From: Methylocapsa sp. S129
GTDB lineage: Bacteria; Pseudomonadota; Alphaproteobacteria; Rhizobiales; Beijerinckiaceae
DNA length: 64,000 bases
Reading direction: 5' to 3'
Assembly: GCF_009765995.1 (NCBI RefSeq)
Contig: NZ_LMUI01000011.1
Coordinates: 871,072-935,071, forward strand
Positions 52,782 through 60,820 of this stretch are shown here, one piece after another. The translations under genes were made by a program, and so were the position numbers. How positions within the stretch are numbered: the first letter of the stretch is position 1; the number at the start of each line of letters is the position of its first letter. Under the pieces are notes generated by a model. That model saw only the letters and a program-made list of their open reading frames with translations, did not search any database and was not told the origin of the DNA.

Positions 52782-52833
52782 AGCGCCATATAAATATATA
52801 AAAAATACAGTTTTTATATATTTATATGGCGCT
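52782..52833. repeat. AT-rich 23-bp perfect palindrome
   Basis: Arms start with AGCGCCATATAAATATATAA and end with AAA; the right arm (52811-52833) is the exact complement; six bases lie between. It stands between the tam-like gene start and the stop of a TetR gene, both on the minus strand. A/T content of the inner arms contrasts with the GC-rich neighbourhood. Confidence 0.8.
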
Positions 52834-52865
52834 ACAAAGCATGGCCGGAAATTAACTGTGTTATA

Positions 52866-53591
52866 TCAGCCGCTTGTGATCTCTTGCGCCGTCGCGTAGT
52901 CGGCAATCTTCGGCCGCCCCTCGGCCTCAGTCCTGACAATCCCATGCAGGAGCATGTCGACATGCGCGTCGATCAGTTCATCGACGGGAATCCACTCGAA
53001 GTCCGGATAGGCCAGCCGCAGCGCGACCAGACCATGGATGGCGGCCCAGACGGATTGGGCGGCCGCTAATCCCGTCTTCAGACATCGCAATTTGCCGGCG
53101 GCCACGCCTTGCTCGATCCGGGTCTTCAAGGCGTCGAACAAGGCGTCGCCGATGGGGTTGTGCGGGTGCGCGTTGGCCTGCGCCTTCCGGCGACCGTCGC
53201 GGAGCATGAAAACGAGACGATATTCGTCCGGATGGTCCAGGCCGAACTTTATGTATTCGCGGAAATTCGAGCGCAGAAAATCAATCGGATCCGAGCATCG
53301 GGCATTGACCGCGTCCAACGCGGCGCCAAGCTTACGGAGCGCGGCGTCGACCAAGCGATCCAACATCTCTTCCTTGCTCTTGAAATAAACATAGAGCGCG
53401 GTTTGCGAGATGCCGACGCGGGCGGCGATCTGCCGGGTCGTGACATTCTCGACCCCATGCTCGAGAAAGAGGGCGCGCGCGGCGCATAGGATTTCTTCGG
53501 GGCGCTCATGGCCGGAGCCGCGCGCCTTCCTGTTCTCCAGAGAGATCACATAGGTCTTGGGCGGGAGTTGTTTGGTGGCCGACTGGTTCAT
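52866..53591 (-). CDS. TetR-family transcriptional regulator
   Basis: A 241-residue regulator: basic leader, then the helix-turn-helix ILCAARALFLEHGVENVTTR, QIAARVGISQTALYVYFKSK, EEMLDRLVD. The ligand domain has RLVFMLRDGRRKAQANAHPH and VWAAIHGLVALRLAYPDFEW, as in TetR_C_13/WHG-type members. The target is unknown; no divergent effector gene is near, so it may act at a distance. Confidence 0.88.
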   Translation of the reverse strand: MNQSATKQLPPKTYVISLENRKARGSGHERPEEILCAARALFLEHGVENVTTRQIAARVGISQTALYVYFKSKEEMLDRLVDAALRKLGAALDAVNARCSDPIDFLRSNFREYIKFGLDHPDEYRLVFMLRDGRRKAQANAHPHNPIGDALFDALKTRIEQGVAAGKLRCLKTGLAAAQSVWAAIHGLVALRLAYPDFEWIPVDELIDAHVDMLLHGIVRTEAEGRPKIADYATAQEITSG

Positions 53592-53753
53592 TCATCCCTC
53601 CTCAAACTTTGCTTCAGCTCCCTCGCATGGCGTTCTTATCGAGTGGGCGAGACGAACAATGATTGCCGCACTAGTCAATGCTCAACGTTTTTTGTCAATT
53701 TTCGATCCCATCGTCCGCGAAAAACGCCGCCGACAGGCTTGAAACGCAGAGCA

Positions 53754-53775
53754 AGAGGCGCCGTGGGGCGCCTCT
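53754..53775. terminator. Hairpin after small exported protein gene (paralogue 2)
   Basis: A 9-bp stem AGAGGCGCC/GGCGCCTCT with loop GTGG, 37 bases beyond the stop at 53812 on the minus strand. The stem is identical to the hairpin at 20996-21021. Confidence 0.65.
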
Positions 53776-53811
53776 CGAAGCATGAGTGCAACTGTATTCG
53801 TTCGAATTCGG

Positions 53812-54081
53812 TCAGCGACCGCCGAACGTATCCAGTTGCTGGCTGACCGGGGCCGCGTTCTTCAGCGCGCCGTTGCCGTTCTGCACCAAGTTGCTGGGCC
53901 CCTCGCCGGTGAAAGCGGAGCGTCCTTCGGTCAAAGCGGTGAAAGCGGGGGCGCCCGCCGTCTGGTTGATTACGGCGTAGGGCGAAGACGTCGGGCGGTC
54001 GAGGACCGACTGCGCATGAGCGCCGACGGCGCCGAGCGCCAGGAAAAGGCCCGTACTTCCGAGCAGGATGAGTTTACGCAT
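53812..54081 (-). CDS. Small exported protein, paralogue of the gene at 20669
   Basis: An 89-residue protein with a signal peptide (MRKLILLGSTGLFLALGAVG, then AHAQ). The mature part has SSPYAVINQTAGAPAFTALT, EGRSAFTGEGPSNL and an Asn-rich tail ending DTFGGR. The shared SPYA and EGR-AFTG motifs and the same 3' hairpin tie it to the gene at 20669. Strong AAGGAAA site before the ATG. Function unknown. Confidence 0.74.
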   Translation of the reverse strand: MRKLILLGSTGLFLALGAVGAHAQSVLDRPTSSPYAVINQTAGAPAFTALTEGRSAFTGEGPSNLVQNGNGALKNAAPVSQQLDTFGGR

Positions 54082-54272
54082 GATAGTTTCCTTTTTTTCT
54101 TTCGTTCTATGATCGATGATCTATGTGTGTCGATCAGTGTTCACTGAACATATGCAGTGACAAGAATCATTCAAGAGGGGCGCCAATCATTTCACGAGCG
54201 CCGCCTCTAAGGAGAAATATCGATTAAGAAACAAATAGTTGGCATCGATGCGATCATGGCGCGGACAGCCGC

Positions 54273-55073
54273 CTAATAATAGATCGCCCCGCGCGTTCCG
54301 CCTCCGGCCGCGATCACATCTCCGTTAATGGCGATTGACCTCGGCGAGGCGAGAAAGGCGACCACATCGGCGATGTCCTCGGCCGTGATCAATTTGCCGA
54401 CCAGATTCATGGCGGCCATCTGCTTCTCGATTTCGGCGGCGGCCACGCCCTGCGCCGCCGCCCGCCGCGCGACCACGTCGGGCGTCTTTTCCGTGCGTGT
54501 GAGGCCGGGATGCACGCATACGGCCGTAATGCCTTTAGGTCCAAGTTCCTCGGCGAGGTTTTTAGTCAGCGCCGCCACGCTGATATTGCGAATCGAGCCA
54601 ATGATGCTGCCGGTCGCGCGCGCCGCCAGTCCGCTGATGTTGATGATGCGTCCGCTCCCCTGCGCCGCCATTGGTCCCGCGACCTCGCGGGCGGTGCGGA
54701 TATAGCCCATCACTTTGACATTGACGTCGGCCCATAAATCCTCGGTCGTGATTTCGGCCAGCGCCGGCGGCTTGGCCTGTCCGGCCGGCTGCGCCGCGCA
54801 GTTCACCAGAATGTCGACGCGCCCATAGGTCGCCAGCGCCGCCGCGACCATCGCCTTCACTGAGGCGTCGTCGCCCGTATCGGCGGCGATCGCCTTGACC
54901 GCGCGTCCGGTCCGCCGCGCGATATCGGCGCCCGCCTCGTCGAGCGCCGCCTTCCCGCGCGCGACAATGGCGATTTCGGCGCCTTCGCGCGCGAGCTGTA
55001 GCGCGATCGCCTTGCCGATGCCGCGGCTGCCGCCGGTGACGATCGCAACCTTGCCCGTCAGATTGAGGTCCAT
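54273..55073 (-). CDS. SDR-family oxidoreductase
   Basis: A 266-residue classical short-chain dehydrogenase. The cofactor motif is VTGGSRGIGKAIALQLAREG (TGxxxGxG), with AADTGDDASVKAMVAAALAT and VNCAAQPAGQ (NNAG position). The catalytic Ser is in IINISGLAARATG, but the Tyr of YxxxK is replaced: the segment reads RNISVAALTKNLAEELGPKG, with Lys kept. It ends RGAIYY. It lies 23 bases after purB on the same strand. The substrate is unknown, and the missing Tyr makes normal SDR chemistry doubtful. Confidence 0.85.
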   Translation of the reverse strand: MDLNLTGKVAIVTGGSRGIGKAIALQLAREGAEIAIVARGKAALDEAGADIARRTGRAVKAIAADTGDDASVKAMVAAALATYGRVDILVNCAAQPAGQAKPPALAEITTEDLWADVNVKVMGYIRTAREVAGPMAAQGSGRIINISGLAARATGSIIGSIRNISVAALTKNLAEELGPKGITAVCVHPGLTRTEKTPDVVARRAAAQGVAAAEIEKQMAAMNLVGKLITAEDIADVVAFLASPRSIAINGDVIAAGGGTRGAIYY

Positions 55074-55096
55074 GCCTATTCCCCGCTCTTAAGCGT

Positions 55097-56398
55097 TCAC
55101 CCAAACACCCGCCCGAAGATGAAATCGACCTGCTTCATATGATAGCCAAGGTCGAACAGCCCCTCCAGCTCGCTCGGGCTCAGCGCTTTCATCACGTCCT
55201 TGTCGGCTTTCAGCAGAGTCAGGAAGTCTCCTTCGCCGCGCCAGACCGGCATCGCATTGCGCTGCACGAGACTATAGGCCTCCTCGCGCGAAACGCCCTT
55301 CTGGGTCAGCGCGAGCAGCACGCGCTGCGAATGGATGAGGCCGCCGAGCTGGTCGAGGTTTTTGCGCATGTTTTGGGGATAGACAAGCAGCTTGTCGACG
55401 ACGCCGGCGAGGCGCGCCAGCGCGAAATCCAGCGTGATCGTCGCATCGGGGCCGATCATCCGCTCGACCGAAGAATGGGAAATGTCGCGTTCGTGCCAGA
55501 GCGCCACATTCTCCATCGCCGGCGTCACGGCTGAGCGCACCATACGCGCGAGCCCGGTCAGATTCTCCGTCAGCACCGGATTGCGCTTGTGCGGCATGGC
55601 CGACGAGCCCTTCTGGCCTTCGGAGAAAAACTCTTCCGCCTCCAGCACTTCCGTGCGCTGCAAATGGCGGATTTCGATGGCGAGCCGCTCGACCGAGGAG
55701 GCGACGACGCCGAGCGCCGCAAAGAACGCGGCGTGACGGTCGCGTGGGATCACCTGCGTCGAGATCGGCTCCGGGACGAGGCCCATCTTGCGCGCGACAT
55801 GCTCTTCGACGCGCGGATCGATATTGGCGAAAGTGCCGACCGCGCCGGAGATCGCGCAGGTCGAGATTTCCGCGCGCGCCGTGACAAGCCGCTCGCGGGC
55901 GCGCGTGAATTCCGCAAAGGCCAGAGCGAGCTTCAGCCCGAAGGTGATTGGCTCGGCGTGGATGGCGTGCGAGCGGCCGATCGTCGGCGTCATCTTGTGT
56001 TCGAGCGCGCGCCGCTTCAAAGCGGCGAGCAACGCGTCGACATCGGCGATCAGGATGTCGGAGGCGCGCTGCAATTGCACGGCAAGGCAGGTGTCGAGCA
56101 CGTCCGACGAGGTCATCCCCTGATGGACGAAACGCGCATCAGGGCCGATGAATTCGGCCAGATGGGTGAGGAAGGCGATGACGTCATGCTTGGTGACGCG
56201 CTCGATTTCGTCGATGCGGTCGACGTCGAAGGTCACATGGCCGGCCTTGTCCCAGATCGCCTTGGCGCTCTCCCTAGGAATCACCCCGAGTTCGGCCAAA
56301 GCATCGCAGGCATGCGCCTCGATTTCGAACCAGATGCGAAAGCGCGTCTGCGGCGCCCAGATCGCGACCATTTCGGGGCGGGAATAGCGAGGGATCAT
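55097..56398 (-). CDS. purB: Adenylosuccinate lyase
   Basis: A full-length 433-residue lyase of the fumarase/aspartase superfamily, used twice in purine synthesis (SAICAR to AICAR, adenylosuccinate to AMP). It starts MIPRYSRPEMVAIWAPQTRF, has RFVHQGMTSSDVLDTCLAVQ, the signature GSSAMPHKRNPVLTENLTGL and LWHERDISHSSVERMIGPDA. The SDR gene follows at 23 bases. Its start is about 150 bases from the divergent oxidase gene. Confidence 0.95.
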   Translation of the reverse strand: MIPRYSRPEMVAIWAPQTRFRIWFEIEAHACDALAELGVIPRESAKAIWDKAGHVTFDVDRIDEIERVTKHDVIAFLTHLAEFIGPDARFVHQGMTSSDVLDTCLAVQLQRASDILIADVDALLAALKRRALEHKMTPTIGRSHAIHAEPITFGLKLALAFAEFTRARERLVTARAEISTCAISGAVGTFANIDPRVEEHVARKMGLVPEPISTQVIPRDRHAAFFAALGVVASSVERLAIEIRHLQRTEVLEAEEFFSEGQKGSSAMPHKRNPVLTENLTGLARMVRSAVTPAMENVALWHERDISHSSVERMIGPDATITLDFALARLAGVVDKLLVYPQNMRKNLDQLGGLIHSQRVLLALTQKGVSREEAYSLVQRNAMPVWRGEGDFLTLLKADKDVMKALSPSELEGLFDLGYHMKQVDFIFGRVFG

Positions 56399-56544
56399 CA
56401 GGGCGTCCAGGGAGCGAGAGGTAAGACGGTGGGTCTACACGATCGCGCCGGGAATTTCGAGGCTCGCCATTGGCGCGCAAAATGCAGCGTTGCCTTCGCC
56501 GCCTCGCCATGCACATTGCGCCGCGGCTTTATGGAGAATCGCTG

Positions 56545-57795
56545 ATGTCTTTGGTTAAGGCGGACACGATCGTGCTTGGCGCGGGGATCGTTGGAATCTC
56601 GGCGGCGTTGCATTTGCAGGCGCGCGGCCGCGATGTCGTCGTCCTCGATCGCGGCGCGGTCGCCGGCGAAACCAGCTATGGCAATAGCGGCGTCGTCCAG
56701 AGCGAGGCGGTGTTTCCTTATGTGTTTCCGCGGCGCCCGCAGGATATCGTCAAGGCGGCGCTCAATCGCGACCCGCGCGCCCATATCCGCTACAGCGCCT
56801 TGCCGGCCATCGCGCCCTGGGTCTGGCGCTATTTTCTCCAGTCGGGGCCAAAGGCGAGGCACGCGAGCGCACTGGCGCTGCGCCCTCTCTCCGCGCGCAG
56901 CGTCGCCGAACATGAGGCTTTCGCCGGGCCGGCCGGTTCGGGCGCGCTGCTGCGCAAGAGCGGCTGGATCAAGGCGTTCCGCACCGAGCGCGGTCGCGAA
57001 ACGGCTCTTGCCGAAGTCGAGGAATTGAAACCGTTTGGGGTCAAGTCGACGACGCTCGACCGGGCAGAGCTCGCCGCGCTTGAGCCGCATCTGTCCGATC
57101 TTGTCGCCGGCGGCGTCCATTTCACCGATCCTTCGACGACGCCCGATCCCGCCGCTTTGGTCAAATCCTACGCCGATCTGTTCATCGCGCGCGGCGGGCG
57201 CCTGCTGACCGGGGACGCTCGGGCGCTGGAGCAAACGGCGGCGGGATGGTCGCTCGCGGCGGGCGAGGCGACCCTGCAGGCGTCCGAAGCCGTGATCGCG
57301 CTCGGGCCCTGGTCGTCGGATGTTTTTCGCGGTCTCGGCTATCGCTTTCCGCTCGGCGTCAAGCGCGGCTATCACATGCATTTCGGGGGGACGGGCAATG
57401 CGACCCTCAGCCGCCCGGTGCTCGACCTGGAATTTGGCTATCTCCTGGCGCCAATGACGCGGGGCATCCGCCTGACGACCGGGGCGGAATTCGCGCGCCG
57501 CGACGATCCGCCTTCTTCGGCCCATTTCGACCGGCTGGAGCCGATCGCCCGCAATTTCTTCCCGCTCGCTGAGCGGCGCGATGCTGAGCTCTGGCTCGGC
57601 CGCCGGCCCTGCCTGCCCGACATGCTGCCTGTCATCGGCGCGGCGCCGCGCCACAAAGGTCTGTGGTTCGACTTTGGCCATCAACACCTCGGCCTCACTT
57701 TCGGGCCGGTCACCGGCCTGCTGTTGGCGCAATTGATGACCGGCGAAGCGACGTTCACCGACCCCGAGCCTTACCGCGCCGAACGGTTCGGCTGA
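56545..57795 (+). CDS. FAD-dependent D-amino acid dehydrogenase-like oxidase (DadA family)
   Basis: A 416-residue flavoprotein of the DAO family. The dinucleotide motif is TIVLGAGIVGISAALHLQAR, followed by VVVLDRGAVAGETSYGNSGV, the latter typical of DadA. The C-terminus has LWLGRRPCLPDMLPVIGAAP and LWFDFGHQHLGLTFGPVTGL, binding substrate and FAD. It probably oxidises a D-amino acid at the inner membrane, passing electrons to quinone. The start at 56545 gives the family N-terminus; the frame is open upstream. Confidence 0.88.
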   Translation: MSLVKADTIVLGAGIVGISAALHLQARGRDVVVLDRGAVAGETSYGNSGVVQSEAVFPYVFPRRPQDIVKAALNRDPRAHIRYSALPAIAPWVWRYFLQSGPKARHASALALRPLSARSVAEHEAFAGPAGSGALLRKSGWIKAFRTERGRETALAEVEELKPFGVKSTTLDRAELAALEPHLSDLVAGGVHFTDPSTTPDPAALVKSYADLFIARGGRLLTGDARALEQTAAGWSLAAGEATLQASEAVIALGPWSSDVFRGLGYRFPLGVKRGYHMHFGGTGNATLSRPVLDLEFGYLLAPMTRGIRLTTGAEFARRDDPPSSAHFDRLEPIARNFFPLAERRDAELWLGRRPCLPDMLPVIGAAPRHKGLWFDFGHQHLGLTFGPVTGLLLAQLMTGEATFTDPEPYRAERFG

Positions 57796-57867
57796 GCCTG
57801 GCGGCGGAAGGGTCCCGGAATAGCCGGGGCCCTAGAAGGAACCGAAGCGGTCCGTCAAAACCCCGGC

Positions 57868-57935
57868 TAAGTCTTTGATTTTCGCCCGCGCGGAAGCACA
57901 TTTCCTTCCGCGAAACGGGCGATATCAAAGACTTA
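57868..57935. repeat. Long imperfect palindrome between the DadA-like and peptidase genes
   Basis: Left arm from TAAGTCTTTGATTTTCGCCC to CGCGGAAG (57868-57896), right arm from CTTCCGCG to GATATCAAAGACTTA (57905-57935), with eight bases between. The arms pair over about 27 positions with a 2-base bulge. It lies between two convergent genes and may end transcription from both sides. Confidence 0.75.
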
Positions 57936-57986
57936 AGCCCCTTTGGACTTCCCCATCGAAATTTTCGCACGCAAACCGGGCGCGTT

Positions 57987-58976
57987 CTAACGCCCGTAAC
58001 GCTCGCGCCAGCTCGGCGACGCCGCCGAATTGGGCGTCGGCGTCGCTTCATAGACGCCGCGCGCGATCGCCCGCGCGAGACATTCGGCGGCGAGCATGCC
58101 GATCTCGGCGAGATCGCGCACATCGGGCTCGGCCGCGGCGCGCGCCGTGGTCGCGGCGAAGACGACATCGCCGTCCATCGGCGCATGGGCCGGGCGCAAG
58201 GCCAGCGCGATGCCGTCTTGCGCCATGATCGCGACGCGCTTCATCTGCGCCTTGGTCAGCCGCGCATCCGTCGCGACGATGGCGATCGTGGTGTTGGCGG
58301 GCGCATCGTGTTTCAGCCGCATGGCCAAAGCGTCGGCCGGCGTCTTGTCGGGGACGCCGAGGCCGCCGAATTCGCCGCCGCGCTCATAGGGCGCCGCCCA
58401 GAAATGCGGCCCCGAGCCGCGCGTCGCGCGCCCCACCGCATTGACCGCGACCAGCGCGCCCACAAGAAAGCCGCGCGAGGTCATCGCGCTGGTCGAACCC
58501 AGGCCGCCGTTGAGCTCGCAGATCGTCGCGCCATAGCCGGCGCCCGCCGAACCCAGCGCAAAATCCTTTGCCGCCGAGGCCGCCGCTTCGAAGCCGAGGT
58601 CCCAATAGGGCGGCCGCCGGCCCCAATTCTTGTCGCCGCCGTTGAGGAGATCGAACAGCGAGGCGCCGGGCGCGATCGGCACACGGACATCGTCGACCGC
58701 GAAACCGCGCCCGGCCTGCGCGAGCCAGGCCATCACGCCGCCCGCCGCGTCGAGCCCGAACGCCGAACCGCCCGACAGCACGAGCGCATCGATCTTCTCG
58801 ACCGTCATCTCCGGTTCGAGCAAAGCGCTGTCGCGCAAGGCCGGCCCGCCGCCATGGATGGCGATCGAAGCGATCGCCGGCTCCTCAAAGACAAGGACAC
58901 TGACGCCCGAAGCGACCTTGACGTCCTGCGCCGCGCCGACGCGCAAGCCGGGGAGATCGGTGATGAGATTGTTCAT
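57987..58976 (-). CDS. P1-family (S58, DmpA-like) peptidase
   Basis: A 329-residue protein of the DmpA/P1 peptidase family, N-terminal-nucleophile enzymes that self-cleave. It starts LITDLPGLRVGAAQDVKVAS, and has VLSGGSAFGLDAAGGVMAWL, GAGYGATICELNGGLGSTSA, MTSRGFLVGALVAVNAVG and TIAIVATDARLTKAQMKRVA, in family order. Members hydrolyse D- or beta-amino-acid amides and peptides; specificity is not predictable. It is convergent with the DadA-like gene. Confidence 0.89.
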   Translation of the reverse strand: MNNLITDLPGLRVGAAQDVKVASGVSVLVFEEPAIASIAIHGGGPALRDSALLEPEMTVEKIDALVLSGGSAFGLDAAGGVMAWLAQAGRGFAVDDVRVPIAPGASLFDLLNGGDKNWGRRPPYWDLGFEAAASAAKDFALGSAGAGYGATICELNGGLGSTSAMTSRGFLVGALVAVNAVGRATRGSGPHFWAAPYERGGEFGGLGVPDKTPADALAMRLKHDAPANTTIAIVATDARLTKAQMKRVAIMAQDGIALALRPAHAPMDGDVVFAATTARAAAEPDVRDLAEIGMLAAECLARAIARGVYEATPTPNSAASPSWRERYGR

Positions 58977-59244
58977 TAGGCGAACCTGAGCGGGGAGGGC
59001 GGAGCGGATAGGCCCCGCGGATAAATTTGTTTGACGGTGTTTTGCAAGGGTTTTGACGCACGGCGGATGATTTCGGCGTCGAGCAGGGTTTTATGGCCTT
59101 CACAATAATCAAGCGATAACAATAGTTTGCGATCCTGCCTCATCCCACGCCGCCAAGCCTTTCCAAACTTATTTCCGACCCCATCGAGCAATTTCAAAGC
59201 CTTGGGCCTCGAAAAATTTGGAAATTGGAAATTCCACACCGCCC

Positions 59245-59287
59245 CCTTCTCCCGCTTCGCGGGAGAAGGTGCCCGGCGGAGCCGGGC
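59245..59287. repeat. Double-hairpin intergenic repeat
   Basis: Hairpin 1 is CCTTCTCCCGC-TTC-GCGGGAGAAGG (59245-59269); hairpin 2 is GCCCGGC-GGA-GCCGGGC (59271-59287); GGATGAGGGCC follows. This arrangement is a very common intergenic repeat in Hyphomicrobiales and related bacteria. Confidence 0.8.
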
Positions 59288-59405
59288 GGATGAGGGCCTC
59301 TCCAACACCCGCTACCTAAAACCCCGCCGTGCTATTCTGTCGGCAGACAGGAAACGCCAGCGCGTGATGAGAACTGATTGAATCGAAGGTGGCTTCGATA
59401 TTGAG

Positions 59406-59550
59406 CCATCGTTCGCATGGAGGCATTTTTTTTCACCCTTGAGTCCTTGTCAATGATGGCCCTTCGGGCCACCGCCGGAGGCGGCGCGCCTTTGGCGCGT
59501 CATTGACAAGGACTCAAGGGTGAAACACGCTCCGCCATGCGAAACGATGG
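59406..59550. repeat. Nested palindrome with four-way-junction core
   Basis: The core is a perfect 26-bp inverted repeat, arms 59431-59456 (TTTCACCCTTGAGTCCTTGT and CAATGA) and 59500-59525. Its 43-nt interior is exactly three hairpins: TGGCCC-TTC-GGGCCA (59457-59471), CCGCC-GGA-GGCGG (59472-59484), CGCGCC-TTT-GGCGCG (59485-59499). Outside it, CCATCGTTCGCATGG (59406-59420) pairs with 59535-59550 apart from one base. A T run lies between the left arms. Confidence 0.9.
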
Positions 59551-59580
59551 ATCACCCCTCGGCCGTTTCGATCACCAATC
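59529..59580 (-). repeat. Dispersed repeat, copy 1 (inverted relative to copy 2)
   Basis: On the minus strand it reads GATTGGTGATCGAAACGGCC, GAGGGGTGATCCATCGTTTC, GCATGGCGGAGC. The copy at 61784-61837 shares GAAACGG-CGAG-GTGATCCATCG and the CCATGCGAA arm. Confidence 0.65.
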
Positions 59581-59839
59581 ATCTCGTCCCGCTCTCACAT
59601 CAACCAAGATCACTCCGACTTCGAGGCGACGCCCGAACAAACCATGCCCTCAATCATAGCGGGCGTTCTGCTTTTTAGAAAGCTTTTGTTGTCGCTGTTG
59701 TCGCTGTCGACAAGACGCGCAGCCCCTCCGGGCTGCGCGCCGCCTTTGGAACGGTTTGCGCGCCTTTTGCACATAATGCCGCGTTTGACGCCGATGGGAC
59801 GAATAGCCACTGTATATCCGCGAGCGACGATGAGTTTGG

Positions 59840-60724
59840 CTAGCGCCGCGCCATCGATCCGGCGCCTCTGGCCGCGACCCAGATCCCGGCGAAAACCGCG
59901 ACCAACCCGACAACAAGACTCCAGCGCAACGGCTCGTCGAGCAAGACCATCCCGACCAGCGCCGCCGCGATCGGGTTCACCGTCACGGAAATGGCGACGC
60001 GCGTCGGCGTCGTCCGGCCGAGCGCGAACGCCCACAAGAAGAACGTCAGCGCGCCGCCGACGATGCCTAGATAGGCCATCGCCAACTCTTGGCCGGCGCT
60101 GGCGGCGGCGACCGGCGCGAAGCCGCCGCGAAACGCGGCGATGAGGGTTAGGCCGAAGGCGCCGACGCCCATGCCGGCCGTCGCGAACGGAATCGGCCCC
60201 GAGCGCGCGATGAAGGGCCGCGACCAGACATTGTAAAGCGCCATGCACGCCGCCGCGCCGACCATCAGCAGATCGCCGCGCCACGCGCCTGCCGGCGCGG
60301 CGGCGAGCCCGGCGAGCAGCGCGATGGCGACGCCCGCCGTGGCGATCAGCACGCCGAGCGTCTTGCGCCCGGTCAAAGGCTCTACGCCGAGCCCCGCGCC
60401 TGCGACCATCGTCAGCAGCGGCAGCGTCGAAAGCGCCAGGGCGCCGCGGGCGGCCGTGGTGAAAGCCAGCGATGCATTGAACAGGATTGGGAACAGGCCA
60501 AAAAACAGCGCGCCGAGGCACGCGACGTCCAGCCAATCGCTTGGCCGCGGCCAGCGCTCTTTCCGCCAGAGCGCGACGGGCAGAAGGAAGGCGAACCCCA
60601 GTCCGAACCGGATCGCGCCGAGGGTCAGCGGGTCGATCGCGCCGGCGAGATAACGGGTCGCGCCGATCGATGTCCCGCCAAGAGCGCTCGACAGAACGGC
60701 CGCCAGAACGCCCCACAACTCCAT
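59840..60724 (-). CDS. DMT-superfamily transporter (EamA type)
   Basis: A 294-residue exporter with ten probable membrane helices in two EamA repeats: VLAAVLSSALGGTSIGATRY opens the first and GDLLMVGAAACMALYNVWSR the second. Typical motifs are GAIRFGLGFAFLLPVAL and PIAAALVGMVLLDEPLRWSL. Such proteins export metabolites such as amino acids or nucleosides. The ATG at 60724 is preferred over 60781 because the first helix starts there. The divergent LysR gene starts about 100 bases away and probably controls it. Confidence 0.9.
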   Translation of the reverse strand: MELWGVLAAVLSSALGGTSIGATRYLAGAIDPLTLGAIRFGLGFAFLLPVALWRKERWPRPSDWLDVACLGALFFGLFPILFNASLAFTTAARGALALSTLPLLTMVAGAGLGVEPLTGRKTLGVLIATAGVAIALLAGLAAAPAGAWRGDLLMVGAAACMALYNVWSRPFIARSGPIPFATAGMGVGAFGLTLIAAFRGGFAPVAAASAGQELAMAYLGIVGGALTFFLWAFALGRTTPTRVAISVTVNPIAAALVGMVLLDEPLRWSLVVGLVAVFAGIWVAARGAGSMARR

Positions 60725-60820
60725 ATCGCCGCCCCGCTCATTGCTCTCGCCAACGATCCCTAAGCTTACGCGCTTAATCACTGAATGGAATTTCTATGAT
60801 CAGTCTGATAAATATTGGTG

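Larger units (their letters stand above)
58977..59839. other. 863-bp intergenic region built of palindromic repeats
   Basis: No gene is supported. It holds a double-hairpin repeat at 59245-59287, a 145-bp nested palindrome at 59406-59550 with a multi-hairpin centre, and a degenerate inverted copy of a dispersed repeat at 59529-59580. Short frames crossing it run through palindromes and are not coding. Confidence 0.7.

Noticed and set aside
59127-59381. 84-codon frame through the double-hairpin repeat
   Set aside because: It reads straight across two perfect hairpins of a known intergenic repeat type.
59610-60716. 368-codon frame over the DMT transporter in another frame
   Set aside because: Arg-rich shadow frame; the DMT frame has ten membrane helices and family motifs.
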